Below are positions 10,414-23,073 of a stretch of 64,000 nucleotides of DNA, one piece after another. Made by a program: the position numbers and the translations under genes. The DNA lies in NCBI GenBank assembly GCA_009763385.1, contig CM019827.1, positions 114,727,204 to 114,791,203 on the forward strand, read 5' to 3'. The notes below the pieces were generated by a model. It was not told the DNA's origin, ran no database searches, and worked only from the letters and a program-made list of their open reading frames with translations. How positions within the stretch are numbered: position 1 is the first letter of the stretch; every line of letters begins with the position of its first letter. This DNA comes from Coix lacryma-jobi var. lacryma-jobi. Taxonomy: Eukaryota; Streptophyta; Magnoliopsida; Poales; Poaceae.

Positions 10414-12203
10414 TCAACTCATATTGGAGAAGTCTAGGATATTCAATTCATTCCTTAGCTTGCAAAACCTTCTCTCATCTAGTGGCTTGGTGAAGATATC
10501 GGCAAGTTGATCATCGGTGCCCACACTCTCAATAGATATGTCTTTCTTTGCTTGATGATCTCTAATGAAGTGATGCCTTATGTCAATGTGCTTTGTTCTT
10601 GAATGTTGAACCGGGTTGGTGGCTATTTTGACGGCGCTCTCATTATCACATAGCAAATGGGACTTGTCCAAACTTGACTCCATAATCTTGCAATGTTGCT
10701 CTCATCCATAGCAATTGTGCGCAACAACTACCCGCGGATATGTATTCGGCTTCGGCGGTAGAGAGTGCAACACTATTTTGCTTCTTTGATGACCATGAGA
10801 CAAGTGATCTTCCAAGCAATTGACAAGTGCCCGAAGTGCTCTTCCTATCCACCTTGCATCCCGCATAATCGGAATCCGAGTATCCAATTAATTCAAATTG
10901 AGAGCCCTTGGGATACCATAGTCCAACATTTGGAGTGTGCTTCAAATATCTCAATACTCTTTTGGTTGCCTTCAAATGACTTTCTCTTGGTGAAGCTTGG
11001 AACCTTGCACACATGCACACACTAAACATGACATCCGGTCTTGATGCGGTCACATAGAGTAAACTCCCAATCATTGACCGATATAACTTTTGATCCACCA
11101 TGTCACCACTAGAGTCACTATCCAAATGTCCATTTGTGCCCATTGGAGTGTTATTGCTTTTGCTTCTTCTAATCCAAACTTCTTGAGCATGTCCTTGATG
11201 TACTTGCCTTGACTAACAAATGTGCCTTTCTTCATTTGCTTGATTTGTAGACCAAGGAAGTAACTAAGCTCTCCAATCATAGACATCTCAAACTCCTTAG
11301 CCATCATCTCTCCAAACTCTTCACAAAAGTCTTGGTTGGTTGATCCAAATATGATGTCATCCACATAAATTTGCAACACAAACAAGTCACTTCCAATCTT
11401 CTTGGTGAAGAGAGTGGTGTCAACCTTCCCCATCTTGAAACCCTTTGATAGCAAGAAATCCCTCAATCTTTCATACCATGCTCTAGGTGCTTGCTTCAAC
11501 CCATATAATGCTTTCTTGAGCTTGTACACATGGTTGGGCTTCTTCAAATCTTCAAACCCGGGAGGTTGCTCAACATACACTAGCTCATTTATGAATCCAT
11601 TGAGAAATGCACTCTTGACATCCATTTGATAGAGCTTGATGTTGTGAGAACAAGCATATGCAAGTAGGATTCTAATGGCTTCCAATCTAGCAACCGGTGC
11701 ATAGGTTTCTCCAAAGTCAATTCCTTCCAATTGAGTGTACCCTTGTGCAACCAATCTTGCTTTGTTTCTAACAACAATGCCATCTTCATCTTGCTTGTTC
11801 CGGAAGACCCATCTTGTACCAATCACATTTGTTTCTTTGGTCTTTCCACTAACTCCCAAACATCATTGCGGGTAAAGTTGTTTAACTCTTCATGCATTGC
11901 ATTTACCCAATCAACATCCATCAAAGCTTCATCAATCTTGGTTGGCTCAATAGATGATACAAATGAGTAGTGTTCACAAAACGATGCCAATCTTGATCTT
12001 GTTTGCACACCTCTTCTTATGTCACCAACAATTTGATCCAAAGGATGATCTCTTGCAATGTGTGTTGGTTGGAGCACTTGTTGCGGTTGGGCACTTGTAC
12101 TAGCACTTGGATGAGCCACTTGAGAGCTACTAGCATCTTGTTGATCATGAGAACCACTAGAGCTTGCAACATCATTGCCATGCATGGTTGGAGGAGAGAG
12201 CAC
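10414..12203 (-). pseudogene. Sirevirus pol: reverse transcriptase and RNase H
   Basis: From 12203 down: a linker rich in Ser/Gln, then MHEELNNFTRNDVWELVERP and, after a frame change near 11830, the copia RT (GTRWVFRNKQDEDG, ARLVAQGYTQ, VKSAFLNG, ALYGLKQAPRAWYERL, catalytic YVDD near 11355). A second frame change near 11145 leads to RNase H (SMIGSLLYVTASRPD, YSDSDYAGC, SKKQNSVALSTAEAEY). A third near 10680 leads to the C-terminal ADIFTKPLDERRF. Domain order and motifs are textbook Ty1/copia. Each frame change is a single small gap, so the copy is dead as written, unless these are sequencing errors. Confidence 0.88.
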
Positions 12204-12220
12204 TTGATCTTTGTCATCTT

Positions 12221-13597
12221 CTATGTTATCACTTCACTTGCTGGCCTTATATCACCAATATCCATGTTCTTCATTGCTTCCACTAATTGTGTTCCTCTCA
12301 CATCTTCTAGGTTGTCTTGTTCTTCATGTGAGCCATTGGTTTCATCAAACTCAACATCATGGACTTCTTCAACTATTTTTGTTGTGTTGTTCCACACTCT
12401 ATATGCTTTGCTTGTAGTGGAGTAACCAAGTAGGAACCCTTCATCACACTTCTTCTCAAATTTGCCAAGTCTTGTGCCCTTCTTCAATATGTAGCATTTG
12501 CACCCAAAGACCCGGAAATATGCAATGTTGGGCTTTCTATCATTGAGGAGCTCATATGGTGTCTTCTTCAATAGAGGGTGACAATAGAGCCGGTTGCTAT
12601 AATAGCATGCCGTGTTGATTGCTTCGGCCAAAAAGATCACTCACATTGTATTCACTAAGCATGGATCTTGACATGTCAATGAGTGTCCTATTCTTTCTTT
12701 CAACTATCCCATTAGATTGAGGTGTATACTTGGCCGAGAATTGATGTTTGATTCCAAATTCATCACATAGCTCGTCAACTCTTGTGTTCTTAAACTCACT
12801 TCCATTGTCACTTCTCACTTTCTTGATTCTTCTATCAAACTCATTTTGGCTTCTCTTGACAAAGGTTTTGAATATGCCAAACACTTCACTCTTGTCAACG
12901 AGAAAGAAGACCCATGTATATCTCGTATAGTCATCCACTATCACAAAGCCATACTTGTTTCCCCCAATACTTGTATATGTAGTTGGTCCAAACAAGTCCA
13001 TGTGCAACAACTCAAGTGCATGTGTAGTGCTCATCATTCCTTTGTTGGGATGAGTGTTTCCAACTTGCTTTCCCATTTGGCATGCACTACAAAGCTTGTC
13101 TTTCTCAAAATGAACATCTTTTAGTCCTCTCTCACCATATCATGCTTCACTAGCCTCTTTAGTTGCTTCATTCCAACATGTCCCAAGCGCCTATGCCATA
13201 GCCAACCCATACTTGATCTTGTGAACAAACATGTTGTCAAATGAGCTTCACTTGCATCAAAGTCCACCAAATAGAGATTCTCATATCTAAATCCTTTGAA
13301 CACCAAGTCACTTCCATCAACACTAACTATCTCCACATCATCCACACCAAATATGCATTTGAATCCCAAATCACACAATTGTGCTACGGACAATAGATTG
13401 AAGTTGAGAGATTCCACTAATAGCACATTGGAGATGCTCAAGTCATTGGAGATTGCAATCTTGCCCAAACCTTTGACCTTGCCTTTCTTGTTGTCACCAA
13501 AAGTGATAGCATCCGCATGATCATTGCCACTAGTGTTGATTGACTTGAACATTCTTCCATCTCCGGTCATGTGTTGAGTGCACCCACTATCAAGCAC
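12221..13597 (-). pseudogene. Sirevirus pol: protease and integrase
   Basis: From 13597 down: aspartic protease with LDSGCTQHMTGD, then the gag-pre-integrase motif LWHRRLGHVGMKQLKRL. After a break near 13100 come the integrase core (LLHMDLFGP with the first Asp, VRSDNGSEF with the second Asp, NGIVERKNRT with the Glu) and, after a frame change near 12640, the C-terminal part (LLKKTPYELLNDRKPNIAY, FRVFGCKCYILKKGT). The DDE triad is intact. The frame breaks make it a pseudogene as written. Confidence 0.88.
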
Positions 13598-13637
13598 CCA
13601 ATGCCTTCCTCCCGCTTTATAGTTTACCTACAAGAGA

Positions 13638-15680
13638 TCAATTCTTTTTAGGTACCCAAACCTTTTTGGGTCCTACAAGGTTAGTCACCAAGCTCTTGGG
13701 CACCCAAATTGACTTCTTCTTTGGGCCAACCATGGGTGCACCAATGTACTTAGCCTTCACACCATTAGTCCCCTTTGTAAGCATATAACAAGAATCAAGT
13801 CTAATGGATGAAACATGTGCAAAGTTCTTGTTCTTGTTCTTTTTAAAGCAATTTTGCTCTATGTGCCCGGATTGCTTGCAATTGTAGCAATAACGACCAT
13901 TGCTCTTCACAAAACTAGTCTTGTGAGGAGCAAAGGCCGCCTTGCCCTTCTTGGGGATATAGCCAAGTCCCTCTTGTTGAGTGGACACCTTTGGCTACCC
14001 AAGCACTTAAGCAAGCGGGCATCTCCACCATAGGCATTGCCTAAAGCATGAGTGAGCTCAACAACCTTGTTTTTAAGGTTTTTATTTTCTACAACTAATG
14101 ATGAATCACAAGTAGTAGAAGTAGGCATTTTAGTTGAGCTAGATGATGATGATGCATTGATTGGAGCAACAATAATAGGAGCATAAAATGATTCATCAAG
14201 TATATCACAAGTTACTCCTATGTTGCATGTTTCTACAACATCCTCAATCTTACTTTGATCAAGGAGGGAGGAGTGGGCTTCCTTAAGCCTAGTGTGAGCT
14301 TGATCAAGCTTCTCATGGGCTTCCTTTAGCCTCTCATGAGTGACTTGAGCTCATCAAAGGATTGCTCAAGAGCCTTGTTGGCCTTGCGCAATTCTTTGCA
14401 CTCCTTCCTCTTAGTCTCAATGTAAGAGTGAGCATCTTGTAGCATGTTTATGAGGTTCTCCTTTGAGTACTCCTCATCATCATCACTATCACTCTCACTA
14501 TCACTCTCATCGGATGATACCTTAGTGGCCTTAGCCATGAAGCATGACGATGGAGTGTTGAAGATAGAAGGCTTGCTTGAGATAGCAAGACTAGCCATAG
14601 CCTTCTTCTTGGTGGTCTTCCTCTCATCATTGCTTGAATCATCATCATCGCTTGAGGAAGCATCACTATCCCATGTGACAACATAGGATCCACCCTTCTT
14701 CTTGCCCATCTTCTTCTCTTTCTTCTTTCTTTCTTTCTCCTTCTTGTCCTTCTTCTTGCTCTTCTTGCGGTCATCATCATCTTCATCACTTGAGTATGGA
14801 CAATCCGCAATGAAGTGATCTTGCTTTTGCATCTATAGCACCTCTTGCTTGTGCTCTTGTTTGCATCTCTTCTCTTTCTAGATCCATAGCCCTTCTTCTT
14901 CATGAATTTGCCAAATCTTTTGACAAATAGGGCCATCTCTTCATCATCCATTTCACTTGAGCTTGTGTCTTCATCATCACTTTCCTCCTTCTTTGCCTTG
15001 CCCTTGTTCTTGCTTTTGGAAGATGAAGCCTTGAATGCCACGGTCTTCTTCTTCTTTTCTTCTTCTTGGGCTCCCCCATCCCGTTCCACACGGTATGTGT
15101 CTTGTGTGACCACATCACCTAGTACTTGGTTTGGGGTCACCGTATCCAATCCTTCTCTCACTAGGATGGTCACCAAAGTGTCAAACCTTGGTGGTAAGCA
15201 TCTCAAGAACTTGTGAGAAAAGTCCTTGTCCTCCACCTTCTCTCCCAAAGCCTTCAAGTCATTTATGATCACTTGCAACCGGTGAAACATCTCCGGTATG
15301 CTCTCATCATCTTGCATCTTGAAGGTAGCAAGCTTGTCCTTGAGAATATATAGCTTGGCTCCCTTGACCGCCTTGGTGCCTTCATATGTTTCTTCCAATC
15401 TTTCCCATATCTCATTTGCTCTTTCAAGGTCCTTGATTTGCTCAAAGACTTTTGTATCAAAAGCTTCATAGAATAGGTTGATTGCTATATCATTCCATTG
15501 GAGCTTCTCTTCTTCTCTTGGAGTGAGACTTGTGGGATCAATTATTGCAAAATCATGTTCTATCACATCCCAAATCTTCCTATTCATTCCTCTTGTGAAT
15601 GCACACATCTTCCTCTTCCAACAATCAAAGTTGGTGCCGTCAAAATGTGGTGGCTTCCCCATATAGTTGATTTGAGCCAT
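13638..15680 (-). pseudogene. Sirevirus gag with two zinc knuckles
   Basis: The start at 15680 (MAQINYMGKPPHFDGTNF) lies about 45 bases after the primer site, as usual for this genus. A UBN2-like capsid region follows (YEAFDTKVFEQIKDLERANEIW is the characteristic part), then a basic region. The first zinc knuckle (CYRC...DHFIADC) is broken by a one-base shift near 14828. A long charged, Asp/Ser/Lys-rich coiled-coil stretch follows (SDESDSESDSDDDEEYS). After another break there is a second knuckle, CYNCKQSGHIEQNC, in a Lys/Asn-rich tail. Two knuckles and the long charged middle distinguish it from ordinary copia gags. Confidence 0.85.
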
Positions 15681-15724
15681 TTTAACACACAGGGATGTTA
15701 AGCCTCAAACAAACGGTGACCACG

Positions 15725-15738
15725 GCTCCGATACCACT
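15725..15738 (-). other. Sirevirus primer-binding site
   Basis: The complement of GCTCCGATACCACT adjoins the 5' LTR and reads AGTGGTATCGGAGC, complementary to initiator Met-tRNA. Confidence 0.85.
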
Positions 15739-17753
15739 TGAAAGGTCCAAATTGGCTAGAGGGGGGGTGAATAGCCTAATTAAAAATCTACAAAATTTTC
15801 TTAGGCAAACACTATTAGTAAAACAAACGGCGAAGCTTCTTGCGCTAGCCTAATAGTGTGTTGCAAGCCACCTATCCAACAGTTCTACCTAATATTTCTA
15901 TGGCACACAATCAACTAAAGCTAGTAACAAATGTGGAATAAAAATACTATAGCTCTAGCACAAGAATGATGTACAAAGAGTATACAAGACAAGTGTGTAC
16001 AAGGAACTAGGTAAGCTAACTACCACTACTTACACAAATATATGACTAGAGATGTGCAACAAGAAATGATATCAATGCAAGAGATATAGATCAATATAAA
16101 TACACAAGTAAATGAACTAGATAAGGGAAATTCACCGAGCCTTAGGATCGCCAAGTAGAGAGCCAATCACCGGTGAAAACCACTTGTGAAGCCAATCACC
16201 AAGAATATGAAGATGGAGACCAATCACCAAGAATGGGACACAACCACAAATAGCACTCGGGAGACAAAGATTTATCCCGAGGTTCACGTGCTTGCCGGCA
16301 CGCTACTCCCCGTTGTGTCGACCAACACTAGGTGATCCGGCGGCTAATCGGCGCTAAGCCAAGCTCACGAAGAGCGCCACAAGAATCTACCGCTAGTGAG
16401 GTAGCTCAATGACACGAGCAATCCACTAAGGATGCCTCTTGCCGCTCCGGCGAGGTGAGGCTCCAAAACCTCTCACAATCTCAATCGGTGGTGGCCAAGA
16501 ACAATCTCCACTCTTGCCAATCAACCACCTCAACGCCTCCAAGCCGTCTAGGCACCGGCAAATGCCAAGAGTAACAAGAATACCCAATGCCGATGCGAAG
16601 AACTAGTGCCACTAGATTGAACTCTATCAAGAACGCGCACTAGATCAATCAATCTCACTTGGCTTGATCAATTCAACTTGGGAGATGAGTGGGGAGGCTT
16701 GTCAATGCTCACTAGAAGGCTTAGGAATCAAAATGTGCAAGAGGGATGACTAGTAAGCCGCCAACTCATATTTATAAGCCCCTCAAACAAATAGAGCCGT
16801 TACCTGTTCACTGCGCGTGAAAAACGCGACGACCGGACGCACGGTCAAGTTAGCACCGGACGCTCCCACTGCGTCCGGTCGCTGGATGGCAGCCACGCGT
16901 CCACGCGAATTCAATGTCGTTCGTCTGATCGTCCAACGGCTAATTGCACGAAAGCTTCACAATGACCGGACTCTATGTCATTGGCACCGGACGCGTCCGG
17001 TCAAGAATTTCGCTCAGCGTCCGGTCAGAACCAGAGAGGTTCCAGAGAGGTTTTTTATCGACCGGACGCGTCCGGTCACCAGTGACCGGACTCACTCAGC
17101 GTCCGATCAAACTGTTTGAACCTGATGCCTCTCGTGAACAGTGGTACAGGCGAGTCCGGTCGTTTTTCTTCACAACTGACCGGACGCGTCCGATCGCAGC
17201 GTCCGGTCGCTGTTCAGCGTCCGGTCAAGCCTGAAAACCACGTTTTCAACTCCGGTTTCTTCTCCTTTGCAAATGTGCCAACACCACCAAGTGTATACCA
17301 TCTTGTGCAAGTGTGTTAGCATTTTCAAAACATTTTTCAAAGGATTTATTAGTCACTCACTAGGTCTATAGCATCGATATGTTAGAGAACACCTAGTGGC
17401 ACTTGAACACCGCATAAGCCGTGAATAATCTCCTCTTAATAGTACGGCTATCTATCCTAAATGTGATCACACTCGCTAAGTGTCTTGATCACCAAAACAA
17501 AGAGCCCTATATGTTATACCTTTGCCTTCGGGCCTCTTTGCTCCATCTCTTCTCTTCTTCTTGCATTTCACAAAAGGTGGAGCACTTGATCTCTTGAGTG
17601 CTTGCGGCCAACACCATACTCCATGGTTGCCATCTTGCTAGCTCCACCACTTGGCTTGGTCATAATCCTTTCTTATAAGCTACACACATGCTTAGCAATA
17701 GGATTAGACCAAATAGGTTTCATCAATTAACCAAAACCAAACTAGGGCTTTCA
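15739..17753 (-). repeat. Sirevirus 5' LTR (2015 bp)
   Basis: It begins TGAAAGGTCC and ends GGGCTTTCA, followed by the CAAGT duplication. It holds the palindrome cluster at 16820-17230 and, on the minus strand, a TATA-like CTTATAAATATGAG at about 16766-16779, which would drive gag-pol leftward. Confidence 0.92.
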
Positions 17754-18490
17754 CAAGTGTTAGAGGACATGTTGAGAGCCTGTGTGCTCACCTTCGCAGA
17801 TACTTGGGATGAGTGTTTTGCCTTGGCAGAATTCTCATATAATAACAGTTACCAAAAAGCATTAACTGGCACCCTTTGAAGCACTGTATGGTCGCCGTTG
17901 TCGTACCCCTCAGTTGGTCTGAACCTGAGAAAGGAATTCTTTGGAGTTGACCTAGTAAAGATATGGAGAAAAAGTCAAGCAAATACAAGCAATATGAAGA
18001 TTGCGCAGTCTCGACAGAAAAGCTATGCTGACAAGAGACGTCGACTTTGGAGTTCCAGATCGGAGTTTATGTGTATCTGAAGGTCTCACCCACCAAAGGA
18101 GTTACTCGTTTTGGAGTCAAGGGAAAATTAGCACCACGCTATATTGGTCCCTTTGAAATTCTGGAACATTGTGGCAAGGTAGCCTACAAATTGAAGTTGC
18201 CTGACCATCTTTCCGCAATCCATAATGTGTTTCACGTCTCCCAACTCAAGAAATGTCTCCGAGTACCCGAACACGTGGTGGAAGTTGAAGGTGTTGAGTT
18301 AGAACCCGATCTGTCATACTCAGAGTATCCAGTTCGCGTGTTGGATTACAAGGACCGTGTTACCCGGAGGACTACCACAAGATGGTACAAGATCGTGGAA
18401 CCAACACTCTGAAGAAGAAGCCACTTGGGAATCCGAAGACTTCTTAGCGAAGACTTATCCCGACTTTCTCGACACTCTGTAGATGTAAGG
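17754..18490 (+). pseudogene. Tekay-A integrase 3' half and chromodomain
   Basis: It resumes exactly where 7380 broke off (VLEDMLRACVLTF, then AEFSYNNSYQ). The integrase C-terminal domain follows (YVYLKVSPTKGVTRFGVKGK, ARYIGPFEIL-type motif, HNVFHVSQLKKCL). The tail is a chromodomain-like module (YPVRVLDYKDRVTRRTT, RWYK, then EEEATWESEDF in a shifted frame). A frameshift after RWYK separates the two halves of the chromodomain. The equivalent Tekay-B region is the better copy. Confidence 0.82.
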
Positions 18491-18535
18491 TTTTGCCTTT
18501 GTCTTTCTTAAGACGCAGAATCTCGGGGCGAGATT

Positions 18536-18553
18536 TCTTTTAGGGGGGAAGGC
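18536..18553 (+). other. Tekay-A polypurine tract
   Basis: TTTTAGGGGGGAAGGC ends directly at the 3' LTR start (18554), marking the plus-strand priming site. Confidence 0.8.
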
Positions 18554-18683
18554 TGTAACACCTCTGGAGTTTAATATGTAATTAACCTGACATGTCATCA
18601 TGCTTAGTCATTAATCATTCTTGCCATGCTTTTATGTTTGCCTAATGCTTGTTTTGTATTTACCTTTTTCTGAGGTGACTTAT
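18554..18683 (+). repeat. Tekay-A 3' LTR, first 130 bp
   Basis: It is identical in layout to 395-524 of the 5' LTR and stops at the CTTAT copy of the Tekay-B target duplication (18679-18683). It continues at 32565. Confidence 0.9.
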
Positions 18684-21600
18684 TGTAACACCTCTGGTGT
18701 TTAATCTGTAATTAACCTGACATGTCATCATCATTAGTCATTAATCATTCTTGCCTTGCATTTATGTTTGCTTAGTACTTGTGTAGCAATCTCTTTTCAA
18801 AAACCCTAAAGCCCAAATCTTCCTATAAGGGCAAAATGGTAATTTCACTTCTGTGTCTAGTTCTATGTATTTCTTATTCAGATTTGTGCTCTGATGTTTT
18901 GTTGAGTTAATCAAGTTCAAAATTCAAAATAGAATTGGTTTTCCTTTTGTAAAAAAACCCTAATTTCCAATTTATAGTTTTACCCCTCTTTTATTAATTT
19001 AAAAACTATTCAAAATTTGGGATTAGTTCAAAAAGCAAAGTTGTAGATCTGATCAAGATGAGCAACTTTGGTATTTACAAATTTTCAAGTTTCCATACAA
19101 ATTTGAAGTAATTTCAAATTCATTCAAACTCCAGTGTTTTGTCCTTTTTTTTGAGTTTTCAAAATTATTTCGAAAACTAATGAGTTTTAGAAAAAGTGTG
19201 TATTAGCAAAGTTGTAGGTTTTGACAAAAGAAACAACTTTCATATTTGCAGATTTTCAAGTTTCAGTTTAAAATCCAAAGTAATTTTGAATTTATTCAAA
19301 TTTCAAAAGTGTCCCCTTTTCTGATTTCAAATATAGTTCAAAACTGTTTGGATTTTGAAAATGTTCTTATTGACAAAGTTGTAGATCTCTTTTTTCTGCA
19401 CAGCTTTGGTATTTTGAGTTTTTCCTGTGCAGTTCAAAATTTGGGAGTAATTTGCAAAATACAGAGATCAGCCAAAAGTCAAACCCTAGGGACATAGCCC
19501 TGTTCATCTTCCTCGCCGGGGGGGGCCGGCCATGGCGCTCGCCGGCGCTGCGCACGCCGCACGCCTGGCAGCTGCACGCGCGCCTCCAACCTGCCGCCGC
19601 TGACCCCGCCATCATTCTTATCCCGCACGCGCAAGCGCTGACCTCCGCTCCCGTCCCCTACAGTGCCCAGGGCGTCGCCGCCGCGTGGCCGTCACCGGCG
19701 AGCCTTCGCCCAGGCCCTGGGTGCACGCCCGTCCTCCCGCCGGCTTGCAATCGAGTGCGCACGCCTCGGCCGAGCTCATCCACACCATCCCGTGCTCTCT
19801 ACCCGTCCCCGACCGTGCCTATAAAAGGACCGCCGGAATCCGAGCTCCTCACTCGTCTCCGCCGCCGTCGCCAGCCCACTCCGAAGCTGCCCCGCTCGAC
19901 CACCTAGCCCGAAAGCTCCGCCTTGAGCTCGCGAAGCTTCCCAGCCCCTCAATTTTACCTCCGCCGCCTCCATCGCCCGGCGTAACCCCATCTTCCCAAA
20001 CTCCGGCGAAACACCGGTGAGCTCGGGTTCGGGAAATCCCCACTCTCCCGCCATGATCATTTTCTCTGACCCCTGCTTCATCTTCCTTGCCTTCTTGCGC
20101 CCCTAACCGGCTACTGGTGGCCGTGCCTGGTGTACAGGGTCGCCGGATCGCCGGAGTGCCGCCGCGGTCGTCTCCTTCCTCGAGCCGCACCCTCGCCGTA
20201 TCGAGCCCCAAGCCTCGGGCGAATCGCACTACCCTCGAGCGCGTTCTCGAGCCACACCCTCGAGCACATCCTCGAACCCCCGCCCTCGAAGCAGCCGAGT
20301 CTAGCCTCAGCCTCGGGCGAATCGCAACTTCTACCCGAGCCCCAAGCCTCGAGTGAGCCGAGGCCCCCTCGAGAGACTAGCCGCAAGAGAACCCCGCCGA
20401 GGCCTCCCGTCGAGCCCTCTTATCCATCCGCCTCGCCGAGCCTTGCCTCTGACTCTCGGTGAGCCCAGCCTCTGTTTTCTCAGCCGAGCCTCGAGCCTCG
20501 ACGTCGAGCCCGCTCCGACTCGAGCTCAGTGCTCTTTTCCTTTTCAAAATATGAATAGTCTTGTTTATTTCATTTTTTGTATGATTTTCTGTATTGCTCT
20601 AAAAATTCTGAAAATTTTACAGTTGAGTCTTTATACCATGTAGTATTTTATAAAAATATGAAACTTGACTTTTCTGCAAGAATTTCAAAATGTAAAATCC
20701 CTCTTTTAATTAATAAATGGATGGTTTTGGATTTTTAGAAAATCATTTATAACTCCAAAAATCATGAGATAAATTTTTTGAGCTTCCTATGCCATGTTTA
20801 GTCTCTGATGAAATTTTGAAGTCTTTTAGAACAAGTTGATTTTTGAGCATTTATCTTTAATTGTTAAATACTCCGTAGTGCTTTTTGTTAATTAATGTCT
20901 GATTTTATTTGAGCACCTTAATGACCTCCAAAAATTATGAAATTTGTTTTGCCATCTATCTACACCATAATGAACTTATGTGATTAATTTGGTAATTTTT
21001 GGAGCAACTTCATAAAATGACCTTTTTAAATAATTAAGAAAAAAACAGAAAAGGTGATTAAGGTTCATGTTGTATGCCCTGTGTTGCATTGTTTCATACT
21101 AGCATACTCATGAGCATGCATCATTGCATTCGTATAGTCACCGAAGAAGGCGTCAAGATCGAGGCAGCCGCCGACGAACCTGTCCCTGAGGCTACCCCGA
21201 GCTCCGACAACTGCCTGCCCTGCCGCCCTCGAGCCTGCCCTCTTTGCTCTTCAAGGCAAGCCCCGGTGCATTTAACCCCTTTCCTTGGATTTATAAAATG
21301 TTTTCCTTAAATGCTTTTGAGTTAAATTATTGCATTAGGTTTATAGGAGTTGTGTGCTATCCTAATTGATGCACTACCCACCTTGACCACTGATACACCC
21401 GATACCTGCTTTTCAAAAGTATTTGAAAAATGCTTAGCAATGCTTATTGAATTAGACTTTGCAATAAAATGCCATTTTCAAAAAGTGTGATCACTTAAAG
21501 AACATTTATGAGCATTTGGCTTTACTCCCTGCCTGTTGGCTAAGTATCTGATCCATACCTAGTCAACAGCGAGGAGAGGTTGTCCGAGCGTACGGTGCCG

Positions 21601-22743
21601 TCATGTTGTAGTCCGGGACTCAACAGTTGACACCGACCGGGACAGGGTTGAAAAAACCGACAGGACCTGTACTCTTGGGTTAGAGTCCCGAGGTGCTTGT
21701 TGCTGACGGAAAAACTTTAGGGACCATCCGTATGGGGGTCTGCTGGTCAAGACTTGTAACTATTCACATACTTCGGAAAGCTCTGGCTCCGAGGAATCCT
21801 TTATTGGACCGACAACCGCGCACTGGGAGTGGAGAGATGGCGGAAGTAGCATGTACCCACGTGGTCGTCGTACCTGGATAGGAGTGGTGTACTGTACTTC
21901 CGGGTGGCGTAGGACTGGGTCCCAATCTTGGAGGAATCGTGGTAGACGAGAGTTGGCATATGCAAGCTTGGGTGCGACATATGCAGTGTGGATAGGGATC
22001 CTCAGCTGAGTATTATTTATCCGGATTAACGTTGCTCCTCGGTTATGGAGACTTGGTCCACTGACTGTCAACGGAGAGTGGTTCTCAACTAGGAATGTTT
22101 TGAAATGTAAAATGAATCATGAACGATGAAGAATTGAGGAATGCTGAATCTTTCCAAAATAAAATAAGGTTTACAAAAATGCTTTTCTGCAAAATACTTG
22201 ATCTTGCTTAAACCTTACCTTGACTACCCTAAGCCTCTCATTCCTGAGTCTTCTCCCTTTTTCTTAGTCGGGTAAGTCTTGTTGAGTACCCCAGTACTCA
22301 GGGTTTGTTACCCATGCTGCAGGTATGACAGAGTCCCCGATGTGTCTTGCACCCTGCTGCGTGACCATCGTCCAGGAAGAGGCCGATGAGGCTGAAGAAT
22401 AGTTGTACACCCTCGGGCTGGATGATTATAAGTATCTTTGTTGTTCTCCACTATGTTGCCTATGTCTATCTCTATTATCAGAACTTGGTTTGTAATAACT
22501 GCACCTTAATTTCTATTTGGAACCCTGCTTTGTAAAACTATTGTTATTTAAGTCTTCCGCTCTTTATTCCGATGTTATTTGTAAAAGTATGCAATGCTGT
22601 AACCGAATTGTGAGATGATCCTGCGGACATTGGGCACTGATGTAGCCCGGTGGCGAACAGGTCTTAATCACATGGAACATGGGTTCGGCTGTCAGAGGTT
22701 GACAGGGACACGTGGGCCATGAGATTAGGGCCGTTCCGTCACA
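18684..22743 (+). repeat. Tekay-B 5' LTR (4060 bp)
   Basis: TGTAACACC...CCGTCACA. TATA box TATAAAA at 19820-19826, CTCGAG-rich tract about 20175-20525, conserved block about 21535-22095, hairpin 22283-22300. Confidence 0.92.
19820..19826 (+). promoter_or_regulatory. TATA box of Tekay-B 5' LTR
   Basis: CCTATAAAAGGACCGCC lies in a GC-rich setting, at the same place as in the other Tekay LTRs. Confidence 0.7.
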
Positions 22744-22746
22744 GAG

Positions 22747-22758
22747 TGGTATCGGAGC
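22747..22758 (+). other. Primer-binding site of Tekay-B
   Basis: TGGTATCGGAGC lies three bases after the LTR and is complementary to initiator Met-tRNA. Confidence 0.85.
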
Positions 22759-23073
22759 ATCTCACTTTAACGTTGCAGTGTTCGTTTTTGCGAAAACTTC
22801 AAAAGACCTTTTGAGTCCAAACAAACTAAACTTGACTATTTTGAGTCCAAATTGCTTCTCTCATCTTGTCTCTCATATGGTAACACTAGCTAGTGGAACA
22901 ACATATTTTAAGCCCTATGTACCTTATTTATTTATTGCATTGCTTTGTTCCGTAGGAACGATTCATGCATCATGTCATAATCACTTAAGTTAACATCCTC
23001 TCTAAGTTCGTTGGGGTAGTATGCCTTTACCTGTTCTTGCTAGCCTTTCTCATCCATCTAATCTTGTCCAGAC

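Larger units (their letters stand above)
7381..17753 (-). mobile_element. Sirevirus (Ty1/copia, Maximus/SIRE lineage), complete
   Basis: A 10,373-bp element lies in minus orientation with LTRs 7381-9399 (3') and 15739-17753 (5'), LTR ends TGAAAGG...CTTTCA, and a CAAGT duplication. It has an initiator-Met-type primer site, gag with coiled-coil and two zinc knuckles, protease, integrase, RT and RNase H in copia order. A 1-kb non-coding stretch with repeated polypurine tracts precedes the 3' LTR. These tracts and the palindrome-filled LTRs are hallmarks described for the Sirevirus genus. No envelope-like ORF is present. The coding region has about six frame breaks although the two LTRs are nearly identical in length and sequence. 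That implies a recent insertion, and/or sequencing indels. Confidence 0.92.
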